Positions 43,713 through 52,277 are shown, numbered from the stretch's first letter. The stretch is 64,000 nt of DNA from UBA940 sp045613745 (GCA_045613745.1 JAZLBP010000002.1:148595-212594); one strand, 5' to 3'. Notes: a model not told the origin generated them from the sequence alone. A program made the numbers and translations.

Positions 43713-43790
43713 CAAATTTAGCCCGATAATTATTAGTGCGCATTATTTTGGGCGTAAATTTCGGAATTCAAACATAATATCGTACATTTG
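43713..43790. promoter_or_regulatory. divergent promoters for uvrA and the S1 protein
   Basis: TAAATTTG on the minus strand at 43713-43720 and TACATTTG on the plus strand at 43783-43790. The second one overlaps a TTG that would otherwise be read as a start, supporting the ATG at 43812. Confidence 0.6.
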
Positions 43791-43811
43791 TCGCAAATTA
43801 TACACCAAATT

Positions 43812-44651
43812 ATGATTAACGCCGGACGAATGCACACTCTGACGGTGAACAGAATCTCGGACTTTGGTCTCTATCTGGCCGACAACGAAGGCAACGAGGT
43901 ACTGCTTCCCAACAGATATGTGTCGATGAAAGACAAGGTGGGCGACACCAAAGATGTCTTTGTGTACCACGACTCCGAGGACCGACTCGTGGCAACAACT
44001 GAAACCCCTAACGCAAAGGTGGGCGACATCGCCCTTCTCGAAGTGGTGGATAAAACACCGCACGGAGCATTCCTCGATTGGGGATTGTTCGGCAAAGACC
44101 TTTTCCTTCCCAACCGCAACCAACAAGGTGGTGTGCTGGTGGGTAGCAAGGTGTTGGTGTATGTCTATGAGGACCACATCACAGGTCGTACCGTAGCAAC
44201 GGGCAAACTTAGCAGCATCATCTCGAATATCGACATCCGCGTGCGTCCGCGTCAGAAGGTCGAAATCCTTGTGGCTTCGCGTAGCGAGATTGGTTTCCGT
44301 GTGGTTATCGACAACCGCCACTGGGGTATGCTCTACCACAACCAACTGTTCCGCGAGGTATCGGTGGGTGACCGCTTGACCGCCTATGTGAAGTTTATCA
44401 CCAAGGACGGCCGTATCGACGTGTCGCTGCAACAACAAGGTTACGACGAGGTGAAACACTCGGCCGAAAAACTGCTCGAAATGTTGGAGCGCGCGGGCGG
44501 TATGCTGCCCATCAACGACCACTCGACCCCCGAGGAGGTTACAGCACTGACCAAAATGAGCAAGAAGGTGTTCAAACGTTCGCTTGGCGTGCTGATGAAG
44601 AGCGGTCAGGCTATGGAGACCGAAAACGGAATCAAACTCATTAAACGATGA
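43812..44651 (+). CDS. CvfB-type S1 RNA-binding protein
   Basis: 279 aa. Several S1-like segments in a row (ISDFGLYLADNEGNEVLLPNRYV, VGDIALLEVVDKTPHGAFLDWGLFGKDLFLP, VVIDNRHWGMLYHNQLFREVSVGD) and a winged-helix C-terminus (FKRSLGVLMKSGQAMETENGIKLI), the layout of CvfB/YitL proteins. Probably an RNA-binding regulator. Its stop overlaps the methyltransferase start by 4 bp. Confidence 0.82.
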   Translation: MINAGRMHTLTVNRISDFGLYLADNEGNEVLLPNRYVSMKDKVGDTKDVFVYHDSEDRLVATTETPNAKVGDIALLEVVDKTPHGAFLDWGLFGKDLFLPNRNQQGGVLVGSKVLVYVYEDHITGRTVATGKLSSIISNIDIRVRPRQKVEILVASRSEIGFRVVIDNRHWGMLYHNQLFREVSVGDRLTAYVKFITKDGRIDVSLQQQGYDEVKHSAEKLLEMLERAGGMLPINDHSTPEEVTALTKMSKKVFKRSLGVLMKSGQAMETENGIKLIKR

Positions 44652-45430
44652 GCGCAGCAACTGCCGAAAGAGTATCTATTGAGGCGTCGGACAACTATGT
44701 GTTCCAGCGCTCACTGTTGGCCTATCACACAGCCGCACAACTGATTAATGGTGTGGTGCTGGAAGTGGGCACAGGCAGCGGCTATGGTGTGAATGTCATC
44801 TCGCCCCGTGCCGATAAGTTTATCACTATCGATAAGTTTGATTGCGGACTTGATTTGGACCAATACCCCAATGTCGAGTTCCGTCGTATGACCGTGCCCC
44901 CTTTGGCTGGCGTGGCCGACCAGAGTGTGGATTGTGTAATCTCGTTCCAAGTAATCGAACATATCGAGGATGATGTGAAGATGGTTGAGGAGATTTGGCG
45001 CGTGCTGCGTCCGGGTGGCCGCTTTGTCGTTTCGACCCCCAACCGCCTAATGTCGCTGACCCGCAACCCGTGGCACGTTCGCGAATATACCCCTGCGGAG
45101 TTTACCGCACTGCTCGGCACCAAGTTCGACAAGGTGGAGGCAATGGGTGTGTTTGGTAATGCCAAGGTTATGGAGTACTACGCAGCCAATCGCGCATCGG
45201 TGGAGCGCATCGCACGATTGGACGTGCTCGACCTGCAACACCGCCTGCCCAGATGGATGCTCCAAATTCCTTATGACATCCTGAATCGTATCAATCGTCG
45301 CCGTCTGCTCAAAGCGAACACCGAACTGACTTGCGGAATCCAGATGGATGACTACCAAGTTGAGGCTGTGAGTGACGAATGTTTCGATTTGTTCTATGTT
45401 GCACACAAAAGTCCCAATCCGACAGAATAA
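44648..45430 (+). CDS. class I SAM-dependent methyltransferase
   Basis: 260 aa. SAM-binding motif VLEVGTGSGYGVNVISP, acidic strand end FITIDKFD, and VDCVISFQVIEHIEDDVKMVEEIWRVLRPGGRFVVSTPN, as in small-molecule and quinone methyltransferases of the Methyltransf_11 group. Substrate unknown. ATGA overlap with the preceding S1 gene indicates coupled translation. Confidence 0.85.
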   Translation: MSAATAERVSIEASDNYVFQRSLLAYHTAAQLINGVVLEVGTGSGYGVNVISPRADKFITIDKFDCGLDLDQYPNVEFRRMTVPPLAGVADQSVDCVISFQVIEHIEDDVKMVEEIWRVLRPGGRFVVSTPNRLMSLTRNPWHVREYTPAEFTALLGTKFDKVEAMGVFGNAKVMEYYAANRASVERIARLDVLDLQHRLPRWMLQIPYDILNRINRRRLLKANTELTCGIQMDDYQVEAVSDECFDLFYVAHKSPNPTE

Positions 45431-45467
45431 AAACCTAACGAGATACGTTTGTTGCGATGTGCGGTGC

Positions 45468-45475
45468 TAACTTTG
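45468..45475 (+). promoter_or_regulatory. -7 box of the pseudouridine synthase gene
   Basis: TAACTTTG, 48 bases before the ATG at 45524; a TTTG lies at 45448-45451. Confidence 0.55.
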
Positions 45476-45523
45476 CGCCATCGTACGATACGTACCAAAA
45501 ATCAAACTATTCATACATTATTT

Positions 45524-46930
45524 ATGAACGATTTCAAGAAAAACGGCTCCGAAAGCTGGCAACGTTTTGCCCGCGAGAGCCGCTCGCACACCTCCGCGAC
45601 GACAGATGTAGCTGAGGGTGGCAACCAAAAACCGCGCTACCAAAAGGTGGAACGCAATCACACAACCGGCGTACGTCGCTCGTTCAACCCCAACTTCACG
45701 CCCGACAACCGTCTGCGTGATGGCGGCGAGCGCAGCGGCTACGGACACAAACCCTACAAGAAAAACTACGAGCAACGAGGCGGCCGCGACTATAACCGCG
45801 ACAACAACCGCGATTTCAATGCCGACGACCGTTTCAATCGTACCGACTATACCCCCGGCGAGGAGCGTAATTTCAACCGCAGCGACCGCCCCTACAATTC
45901 GGAGCGAAGCTTCAACCGCTTTGATGGCGAGCGTCAACACAATCGTGGCGAGCGCAGCCAATATGGTGCACCCCGCGGCGAGCGCAAACCTTATGGCAAC
46001 AAAGGTGGCTTTGCTAAATCGAACCGCCGTCCCTATGGCGAGGAGAACTTCAATCGCGAAGGTGGCTTCAATCGAGAGGGTGGTTATAACCGCGAGGGCG
46101 GCTACAATCGTGAGGGTGCTGGCAACCGCGAGGCAGGTTTCAGCCGTCGTCCCCAACAAGGTCGCGACGAGCAAAAACGTCGCAGCTACCCCCGTTACGA
46201 TGCACCCAAAGCTGCTGACGAGATTCGTCTGAATAAATATGTTGCTCAATCGGGCCTTTGCTCGCGTCGCGAGGCTGACGAGCACATTTTGGCTGGCGAG
46301 GTGTCGGTAAATGGTGTTGTAGTGACCGAACTCGGTACCAAAATCAAACCCACCGACGAGGTGAAATTCAACGACAAAGTGCTGCGTTGCGAGAAGTTGG
46401 TTTACATCGTGATGAACAAGCCCAAAGGCTTTGTAACTTCGATTGACGACCCCCACGCCGACAAGACCGTTATGGACCTTGTAAAGAACGCTTGCACCGA
46501 GCGCATCTACCCCGTAGGCCGACTCGACAAAAACAGTGTTGGCGTGCTGTTGCTCACCAACGACGGCGAGCTTACCAAACGTCTGACTCACCCCGAGTAC
46601 AATCACCGCAAAGTGTATGAAGTGACTCTGAATAAGGCTATTACCGAGGCAGAGCTCACCAAGATTGCCGAGGGTATTACCCTTGAAGATGGTGATATTG
46701 CAGCCGACGAGGTGGCAACTTTGGACAACACCCGCAAGCTCATCGGTGTTGAGATTCACTCGGGTCGCAACCGTATCGTGCGTCGTATCTTCGAGCACTT
46801 TGGTTACTCGGTTGTCAAACTCGACCGCGTGTACTTTGCAGGCCTCACCAAAAAGAACCTCAAACGTGGTCAATGGCGTTTCCTGAGCGACCGCGAGGTG
46901 CGTGCCCTCAAAACCGGAATGTACGAATAA
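45524..46930 (+). CDS. rluB: RluB-type pseudouridine synthase with long Arg/Asn/Gly-rich N-terminus
   Basis: 468 aa. Residues 1 to about 225 are low-complexity and rich in Arg, Asn, Gly, Tyr and Phe, including five to six copies of a REGG(F/Y)N unit (DNA 46048-46140). Then come an S4 domain (IRLNKYVAQSGLCSRREADEHI) and the RluB/RsuA catalytic domain with PVGRLDKNSVGVLLLTNDG, whose Asp is the nucleophile, and GRNRIVRRIFEHFGY. It should modify 23S rRNA. The extension is typical of Bacteroidales homologues and may bind RNA. An in-frame earlier start (45449) lies before the -7 box and is rejected. Confidence 0.88.
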   Translation: MNDFKKNGSESWQRFARESRSHTSATTDVAEGGNQKPRYQKVERNHTTGVRRSFNPNFTPDNRLRDGGERSGYGHKPYKKNYEQRGGRDYNRDNNRDFNADDRFNRTDYTPGEERNFNRSDRPYNSERSFNRFDGERQHNRGERSQYGAPRGERKPYGNKGGFAKSNRRPYGEENFNREGGFNREGGYNREGGYNREGAGNREAGFSRRPQQGRDEQKRRSYPRYDAPKAADEIRLNKYVAQSGLCSRREADEHILAGEVSVNGVVVTELGTKIKPTDEVKFNDKVLRCEKLVYIVMNKPKGFVTSIDDPHADKTVMDLVKNACTERIYPVGRLDKNSVGVLLLTNDGELTKRLTHPEYNHRKVYEVTLNKAITEAELTKIAEGITLEDGDIAADEVATLDNTRKLIGVEIHSGRNRIVRRIFEHFGYSVVKLDRVYFAGLTKKNLKRGQWRFLSDREVRALKTGMYE

Positions 46931-46973
46931 AAATAAAAAAGTGCCCAAGGGTTGGATTTAAAGAAAAAAGTCG

Positions 46974-46981
46974 TATCTTTG
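46974..46981 (+). promoter_or_regulatory. -7 box of rpmE2
   Basis: TATCTTTG, 38 bases before the start codon. Confidence 0.6.
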
Positions 46982-47019
46982 CGGCACTTATTGATAAACC
47001 ATTTAATTAACAAAACACT

Positions 47020-47292
47020 ATGAAAAAGGATCTTCATCCTCAAAATTACCGCATCGTTGCATTCAAAGACATGTCGAACGAGCAAGTGTTTTTGTGCAGG
47101 TCCGCTGTTCAGACGAAAGAGACTATCGAAGTGAATGGCGAAACCTATCCCGTCTACAAAATGGAGATTTCTAACACATCTCACCCCTTCTACACCGGTA
47201 AGATGAAGTTGGTTGACACCGCAGGACGTGTTGATAAGTTTATGAGCCGCTACCAAAAGCACTACGATAAACGTAACGCAGCCAAGAAATAA
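47020..47292 (+). CDS. rpmE2: 50S ribosomal protein L31 type B
   Basis: 90 aa. MKKDLHPQNYRIVAFKDMSN and SHPFYTGKMKLVDTAGRVDKF are the type B L31 signature. The CxxC pairs of zinc-binding type A L31 are absent, as expected. Single-gene unit. Confidence 0.95.
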   Translation: MKKDLHPQNYRIVAFKDMSNEQVFLCRSAVQTKETIEVNGETYPVYKMEISNTSHPFYTGKMKLVDTAGRVDKFMSRYQKHYDKRNAAKK

Positions 47293-47318
47293 TTCTTGCA
47301 CTGAAAACGTTAAGAACA

Positions 47319-47349
47319 AAGGGTTGTCCCAAATGGGGCAACCTTTTTT
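47319..47349 (+). terminator. terminator of rpmE2
   Basis: GGGTTGTCCC and GGGGCAACC arms with an AAAT loop, followed by seven T. Confidence 0.85.
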
Positions 47350-47495
47350 TGTGCGTTGCCGGGCATGGAGTGGGCGAAGTCGATGGCCCAAAAAAAGAGC
47401 CGCAACTACCCCAAAAGAGGAGAGCTGCGGTTGTGAGATGCTGTATGGGCCGACAGGCGGCACCTGAATTTACCTGATATATAGACACAAAAAAA
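47350..47495. other. intergenic stretch without recognised content
   Basis: About 145 bases between the rpmE2 terminator and the 3' end of ffs. Nothing recognised apart from weak short pairings. Confidence 0.4.
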
Positions 47496-47592
47496 GGGTA
47501 AGCTCCTTATATCGCACCGCTACAACCATCTACCCTTGCTTCATTCCTGACCTGGGGGAGTTCGACAGGAGCTGGTCGTATAAGACTTACCC
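47496..47592 (-). ncRNA. ffs: signal recognition particle RNA (small bacterial type)
   Basis: About 97 nt on the minus strand. The ends GGGTAAG and CTTACCC pair perfectly. The apical part holds the conserved Ffh-binding loop: CCCAGGTCAGG, then AATGAAGCAAGGG with the GGTCAGG and GAAGCA halves of the symmetric and asymmetric loops. A T8 run follows the 3' end (47488-47495). The -7 box TAATTTTG at 47597-47604 sets the start at about 47592. It forms the SRP with the ffh product. Confidence 0.9.
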
Positions 47593-47596
47593 GGTG

Positions 47597-47623
47597 CAAA
47601 ATTACATTTTTTTATTATCTTTG
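47597..47623. promoter_or_regulatory. divergent promoters for ffs and mltG
   Basis: TAATTTTG on the minus strand at 47597-47604 and TATCTTTG on the plus strand at 47616-47623, only 11 bases apart. Confidence 0.65.
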
Positions 47624-47642
47624 CAAAAAAATAACAGAAAAG

Positions 47643-48674
47643 ATGACAAGGAAATTTTGGAGACGACTCGCTCTGGTGGTATGTCTGAGCTTCGTAACAC
47701 TCGTATTGTTGGCTGGTTGCGTGCTCATCACCACCCGTATCGGATGTGTGCGTACGCCGGCATATATTTATGTCAAACACGGCACCAGTTATCAGGCTCT
47801 GCTGGATTCGCTGACCACCGATCGCAAGATTCGATATAAAGCAGGTTTTGACTACTATGCAAAATATCTCGGCCTCGATACTTGTGTGCGCGCAGGTCGC
47901 TACGAGTTGAGCGAAGGTATGTCCTACGTTGAGGTGGCGCGTATGTTCAAACTCGGACTGCAAACACCGCTCAACATCACCTTCAACAACGCCCGTGACC
48001 AATACCTGTTGGCGCAAAAGCTCGCACCCCAAATCGAACCCGATTCGGCTGCTATCGTGGCTGCATTCAATAACCCCGAGTTGCACGCAAAATTGGGCGT
48101 GTCGTCGGCTCAGGAGTTGTTTGGAATGATTATCCCCAACACCTACGAGGTCTATTGGAGCATCACACCCGAGGAGTTTCTCAGTCGTATGAAACAAGAG
48201 TATGACCAGTTTTGGACTCCCGAGCGCGTAGCCAAAGCCGAGGCGCTTCATATGACTCGCAGTCAGGTTGTGACCCTTGCGTCGATTGTCTATGAGGAGA
48301 CTGCCAAGGTGGACGAAATGCCCACTGTTGCGGGTGTCTATGTCAATCGCCTGCGCATCGGTATGCCTCTGCAAGCCGACCCCACTGTGAAGTATGCCAT
48401 TGGCGACTACACAATCCGCCGCATCACCCACAAAATGTTGCGCGTGGATTCGCCCTACAATACCTATCGCCACGCGGGATTACCTCCTACGCCGATTTGT
48501 ATGCCCTCGATTGCTGCCATTGACGCTGTGCTGAACTATCGTCACCACAACTATCTCTATTTCTGCGCCAAGGAGGATTTCTCGGGCTATCACAACTTTG
48601 CGGTCAGCTACAAGGAGCACCGCGCAAACGCCAAAAAATACGCCACTGCACTCGACCAACGAGGCATTAAATAA
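47643..48674 (+). CDS. mltG: endolytic transglycosylase MltG
   Basis: 343 aa. One N-terminal membrane helix (about 8-30), a LysM-like part, and the YceG catalytic domain with ASIVYEET (catalytic Glu), AGVYVNRLRIGMPLQADPTVKYA, SPYNTYRHAGLPPTPICMPS and YLYFCAKEDFSGYHNFA. It cuts nascent glycan strands at the inner membrane and so limits their length. 12 bp before the next gene. Confidence 0.94.
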   Translation: MTRKFWRRLALVVCLSFVTLVLLAGCVLITTRIGCVRTPAYIYVKHGTSYQALLDSLTTDRKIRYKAGFDYYAKYLGLDTCVRAGRYELSEGMSYVEVARMFKLGLQTPLNITFNNARDQYLLAQKLAPQIEPDSAAIVAAFNNPELHAKLGVSSAQELFGMIIPNTYEVYWSITPEEFLSRMKQEYDQFWTPERVAKAEALHMTRSQVVTLASIVYEETAKVDEMPTVAGVYVNRLRIGMPLQADPTVKYAIGDYTIRRITHKMLRVDSPYNTYRHAGLPPTPICMPSIAAIDAVLNYRHHNYLYFCAKEDFSGYHNFAVSYKEHRANAKKYATALDQRGIK

Positions 48675-48685
48675 CACTACCGACA

Positions 48686-49045
48686 ATGGAAGATAACAAA
48701 CGTATCAAGGCCGAGGAGTTTTTCCACAAGCCGCCAGTAAATTATGGTTGCTCGCAAGCTGTGTTGCTGGGCTTCAAGGATGAATTTAATGTAACCGAGA
48801 GCGATATAGCCGAGTTTGCCCTCTATCGCGGAGGTAATGCCCCCGAGGGTTGCTGTGGGGCGCTGTATGCGGCCAATGTTCTGCTCGAAAGACGTGGCCT
48901 TGCTCCCGTTACTGAGGAGTTCTGCGCTGTTGCAGGCTCCACTCTTTGCCGCGACATCAAGTTGGGTACCAAATATCCCTGCTTGGACTGCGTGCGCCTC
49001 GCCGACACTCTTCTCGAAAAACGCCTCGCCGAAGCTGCGAAATAA
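48686..49045 (+). CDS. C_GCAxxG_C_C family putative redox protein
   Basis: 119 aa. Conserved Cys pattern: GCSQAV near the N-terminus, GGNAPEGCCGALYAAN in the middle, then C-R-D-I and CLDCVRLAD toward the C-terminus. This is the C_GCAxxG_C_C family, thought to be redox-active. Likely co-transcribed with mltG; no functional link is evident. Confidence 0.8.
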   Translation: MEDNKRIKAEEFFHKPPVNYGCSQAVLLGFKDEFNVTESDIAEFALYRGGNAPEGCCGALYAANVLLERRGLAPVTEEFCAVAGSTLCRDIKLGTKYPCLDCVRLADTLLEKRLAEAAK

Positions 49046-49066
49046 TCGCATCTGCCGCGTAGATAT

Positions 49067-49103
49067 GAAAATCGACCCTTTTTTCGGGGTCGATTTTTTT
49101 TTT
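49067..49103 (+). terminator. terminator after the Cys-motif protein
   Basis: AAATCGACCC and GGGTCGATTT arms with a T-rich loop and a T10 tail. Confidence 0.82.
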
Positions 49104-49111
49104 GATATAGA

Positions 49112-49220
49112 ATGATGCAATAGTGCATCCCGCGAGGATACATCAACTATTTGCCATAGCGGAATGTTTCCTAGATTCTTCTAATCTGTGGGATATTCTC
49201 ATTTATTGTGACTATATTTG
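49112..49220 (+). promoter_or_regulatory. mnmA-like gene upstream region
   Basis: Inverted repeats GATGCA-ATAG-TGCATC (about 49112-49127) and AGATT-CTTCT-AATCT (about 49173-49187), then the -7 box TATATTTG at 49213-49220. The box ends five bases before the ATG at 49226. Confidence 0.45.
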
Positions 49221-49225
49221 TGGGC

Positions 49226-50278
49226 ATGGAACCGAATAGGAGAGTTTTGTTGGGAATGAGTGGAGGCACGGACAGCTCGGTGGCTGCTCTGCTTCTGAAA
49301 GATGCCGGCTACGAAGTGGTAGGCGTAACCTTTCGTTTCTACGAGAAGGACGGGTGCACGGAGTATCTGGACGATGCTCGTGATTTGTGTCGTCGGCTGG
49401 GTATTCAGTACATCGTGTCCGACCAAAGAGAGATTTTCCGTTCGACCATCATCGACTATTTTATCCGCGAATATATGGACGGACACACTCCCGTTCCTTG
49501 TACCCTTTGTAACAACCACTTGAAGTGGCCCTTGCTCCGTCAATTGGCCGACGAGATGGGAATTTATCATTTGGCGACGGGACACTACGTGCAGAAACAA
49601 CACATAGATGGCCATTGGCACATTACCAACGGCGTTGATGAGGATAAAAATCAGTCGTTCTTCTTGTGGGGTTTGCCGCAAGATATTTTGGAGCGTATGC
49701 TTCTGCCGATAGGAGAACTTACCAAGTGCCGCGTCCGCGAGATTGCCGAGGAGCGTGGCTTCCTGAAAGCGGCTCGCAAGAGGGATAGCTTTGGAGTCTG
49801 CTTTTGCCCAATGGACTATCGTACATTTATCCGCAATAATGTCCCGGCCGAGGCTATCAGCAAGGGTAAATTCGTTGATGAAAAGGGCGCGTTTATAGCT
49901 TGGCATGAGGGGTATCCATTCTACACCATCGGTCAAAGGAGGGGGCTGGGAATAGACCTCAATCAGGCGGTCTTTGTAAAGGAGATAGTACCTTCGGAGA
50001 ATAAGGTGGTGCTTGGTGATTTGAAGTCGTTGGAGCGTACCGAGATGCACCTAAAGGAGTGGAATATCATCAACCCTTCGCTGCTTTTGGAGAGGTCTGA
50101 TGTTGTTGTGAAAATTCGTTATCGCAAACAATCCAACCATTGTACCGTAACCCTGCAATCGGACAACACTCTGCGGGTTTCGCTTCACGATCCGCTCGCA
50201 GCCATAGCCACCGGCCAAGCCGCAGTATTTTATCGCGATGGCGTGGTACTCGGTGGCGGAATTATTATGTCGGAGTAG
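49226..50278 (+). CDS. mnmA: tRNA-specific 2-thiouridylase, MnmA paralogue
   Basis: 350 aa. PP-loop SGGTDSSVAALLL near residue 11, the first catalytic Cys in CTLCNNHLKWPLL and the second in DSFGVCFCPMDYRTFI, then the C-terminal barrel domains (GLGIDLNQAVFVKEI). The enzyme thiolates U34 of Lys, Glu and Gln tRNAs. Bacteroidales often have two such genes; this one starts LLGMSGGTDS rather than the canonical SGGVDSS and may be the second type. The ATG at 49226 lines up with relatives, while an upstream GTG overlaps the promoter. Confidence 0.88.
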   Translation: MEPNRRVLLGMSGGTDSSVAALLLKDAGYEVVGVTFRFYEKDGCTEYLDDARDLCRRLGIQYIVSDQREIFRSTIIDYFIREYMDGHTPVPCTLCNNHLKWPLLRQLADEMGIYHLATGHYVQKQHIDGHWHITNGVDEDKNQSFFLWGLPQDILERMLLPIGELTKCRVREIAEERGFLKAARKRDSFGVCFCPMDYRTFIRNNVPAEAISKGKFVDEKGAFIAWHEGYPFYTIGQRRGLGIDLNQAVFVKEIVPSENKVVLGDLKSLERTEMHLKEWNIINPSLLLERSDVVVKIRYRKQSNHCTVTLQSDNTLRVSLHDPLAAIATGQAAVFYRDGVVLGGGIIMSE

Positions 50279-50347
50279 TTAGGAGTGCCGCTATAGCACA
50301 GAATAAAGTCGTAAATTTACCCCAAACAGTTGTGCTTTCTCCGCAAT

Positions 50348-50388
50348 AAAACAAACCACCTCGCTCATCAAGGCGGGGTGGTTTGTTT
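50348..50388. terminator. bidirectional terminator between mnmA and the rubredoxin gene
   Basis: AAACAAACCACC 50349-50360 pairs exactly with GGTGGTTTGTTT 50377-50388, with CGC/GCG inner pairing. Confidence 0.82.
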
Positions 50389-50501
50389 CGGTATTGGTGG
50401 GAATGGTGCGATAAGTTGAGCGCATAATCCCCTTGTACACGCACGCGCGGAGGCGAGTGAGTGTTTGGATGGGACCTATAGACGGGCTAAGGGAGGGGCG
50501 G

Positions 50502-50681
50502 CTACTCGACGCCGATATTCACAAAGCGTTCCTTGCCAACGTGGCACAAAGGACACAACCAATCATCGGGCAGATCTTCGAACGGCGTTCCCGGCTCGAT
50601 GCCATTCTCGGGATCCCCAACTGCGGGGTCATACTCATATCCACACACCTCACAACGATACTTGTCTTTGTTCCTACTCAT
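50502..50681 (-). CDS. rubredoxin
   Basis: 59 aa, a complete small protein. The iron site is clear: YRCEVCGYEYDPA and LCPLCHVGKERF give the two CxxC pairs, and DPENGIEPGTPFEDLPDDW is the family's central segment. It carries one electron in the cytoplasm, for example to peroxide- or superoxide-reducing enzymes. Single gene, convergent with mnmA; it follows the terminator of the minus-strand gene upstream. No clear -7 box was found. Confidence 0.93.
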   Translation of the reverse strand: MSRNKDKYRCEVCGYEYDPAVGDPENGIEPGTPFEDLPDDWLCPLCHVGKERFVNIGVE

Positions 50682-50720
50682 AGTTCGAATATTTTTGGTT
50701 AATAATCCGTTTGTCTATGC

Positions 50721-50743
50721 AAAAAGCGGGCTAATATGCCCGC
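50721..50743 (-). terminator. terminator after the 161-aa membrane-anchored protein
   Basis: Read on the minus strand, GCGGGC and GCCCGC arms around ATATTA, followed by five T. Confidence 0.75.
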
Positions 50744-50754
50744 AGAAAGTCGTT

Positions 50755-51240
50755 TTAGATGGATTGCTCTATGGTTGCGTCTGATTCGGCAGTAGCCTCC
50801 TCTTCGACTACAGGTGCACTATCGGCTGTATCTTCGGTCAAGCTCTTTGCAGTATTGACAGGCTCTATGCGGCGGCCGTCAACGGCAATAATTTGGTCCA
50901 CGATGTATTTGGTGTAGCCGCGCCAGGGCAGAGGTGCGAAATACTCCTTGTAGTGGAGCTCCACATTCTCGCCACCTTCCAACATAAGTTGCTCGGCAAT
51001 GGCGGGGTCCTCAATCGAGAACTCAAACTCGTAGCTTTGGATTGCACCAGCAGCTCCTGCGCGCAAACCCGACTGAATGAGTTTACCCTCGTAGGTCTTG
51101 AAAATTACGCCCTTATAGACTACATAGTTGAGTGTGCCCGTTTTGACGCCCTCGCCAAAAACGTAGTAGAAGCGAACGTAACCAAAGATTCCCAAAGCCA
51201 GCACAGCCAGTACAACAACGAAAGATAGAACTTTTTTCAT
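50755..51240 (-). CDS. membrane-anchored protein of unknown function
   Basis: 161 aa. One N-terminal membrane helix (about 4-24), then a beta-rich domain (GTLNYVVYKGVIFKTYEGKLIQSG, SYEFEFSIEDP, VELHYKEYFAPLPWRGYTKYIVDQI) and an acidic Glu/Ala-rich tail. Similar Bacteroidales proteins sometimes carry a '6-phosphogluconate dehydrogenase' label, which nothing in this sequence supports. Promoter TATATTTG at 51266-51273. Confidence 0.7.
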   Translation of the reverse strand: MKKVLSFVVVLAVLALGIFGYVRFYYVFGEGVKTGTLNYVVYKGVIFKTYEGKLIQSGLRAGAAGAIQSYEFEFSIEDPAIAEQLMLEGGENVELHYKEYFAPLPWRGYTKYIVDQIIAVDGRRIEPVNTAKSLTEDTADSAPVVEEEATAESDATIEQSI

Positions 51241-51314
51241 AAGTCATTCAACAATTTAGCTTTTACAAATATACATTTTTTTCTAATAAAAAAGCAAACT
51301 TCGTCAAAAAAACA

Positions 51315-51341
51315 TAGGACCACCCGCAGAGGGCAGTCCTA
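51315..51341 (-). terminator. terminator after mscS
   Basis: TAGGAC and GTCCTA arms with CCC/GGG inner pairs; a T7 run follows on the minus strand. Confidence 0.75.
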
Positions 51342-51371
51342 CGCTAATGGAAGTTGTACAACGAGAGTTGA

Positions 51372-52277
51372 TTACGCCTCCTTGGTCAGAGTAACATCCA
51401 CGTGGGGATAGGGGAAGTTGAGACCCTTGGTGGGGAAGGTTTTGTAAACTTTCTCGTTCATATCGAAGAACAGACCCCAATAGTCCGCTGCATTGGTCCA
51501 CGCGCGAACAACGATGTCAATCGAACTGTCGGACATAGCTTTCAGAGCCACGAAGGGTGCGGGCGAGTTAGCCACACGACCATCAGCAGCCAACATTTCG
51601 AGAATGGTAGCTTTGGCAGTGTCGTAGTCGTCGCCATAGCTGATGCTGAACACCCAATCCACGCGGCGAACATCCTCGGCCGAGTAGTTGTTGATGATGC
51701 TGCTCACGATGCCGCCGTTGGGTACGATAATCATCTTGTTGTCAACGGTATTGATGGTGGTGTTGAACAGGCGAATCTCCTTGATGGTACCCTCAACGCC
51801 TTGCATCTCAACATAGTCGCCAATCTTGAAGGGACGGGTCAGCAACACCATAACGCCACCTGCAAAGTTTTGGAGTGTGCCGCTCATTGCCATACCTACA
51901 CCGACGCCGACCGAAGCAAAGATAGCCAGGAACGAGGTGGTTTGGATGCCGAGCTTGTTGAGAATTGCCAGTGCGATGCCGATATAGAAAATGGCGCGTA
52001 CCATACTACGGGCAAATTTGGCAATCGATACCTCTACATTACGTTTGGCGAACACTTTGCTGAGGAGTTTGTCAATGTAGTTCACAACCCAGCGACCTAC
52101 ATAGTAGATGACTACGCAAATCAGGACGTCGGCAGCGAACGAAAGCACACCTTTCGAAACGAAAGCGACTGCGTCCTCAACACTCATACCTGCAATGGTG
52201 TGGAGTGTGGTTTGGAGTTTTGTTGCAACGCTGTCAGCAGCTTGGATAGCAGTTGCGGTGTCTTGAAGGAAAAGCAT
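51372..52277 (-). CDS. mscS: small-conductance mechanosensitive channel
   Basis: 301 aa. Three hydrophobic segments, with the pore helix VGVGVGMAMSGTLQNFAGGVMVLLTRPFKIGD, followed by the beta domain (GVEGTIKEIRLFNTTINTVDNKMIIVPNGGI) and the C-terminal cage domain. It opens under membrane tension to release osmolytes. Promoter TACCTTTG at 52320-52327 on the minus strand. Confidence 0.92.
   Translation of the reverse strand: MLFLQDTATAIQAADSVATKLQTTLHTIAGMSVEDAVAFVSKGVLSFAADVLICVVIYYVGRWVVNYIDKLLSKVFAKRNVEVSIAKFARSMVRAIFYIGIALAILNKLGIQTTSFLAIFASVGVGVGMAMSGTLQNFAGGVMVLLTRPFKIGDYVEMQGVEGTIKEIRLFNTTINTVDNKMIIVPNGGIVSSIINNYSAEDVRRVDWVFSISYGDDYDTAKATILEMLAADGRVANSPAPFVALKAMSDSSIDIVVRAWTNAADYWGLFFDMNEKVYKTFPTKGLNFPYPHVDVTLTKEA

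Noticed and set aside
47020..47500. Minus-strand frames over rpmE2 and the region before ffs
   Set aside because: They overlap a clear ribosomal protein gene and the SRP RNA terminator and show no conserved pattern.
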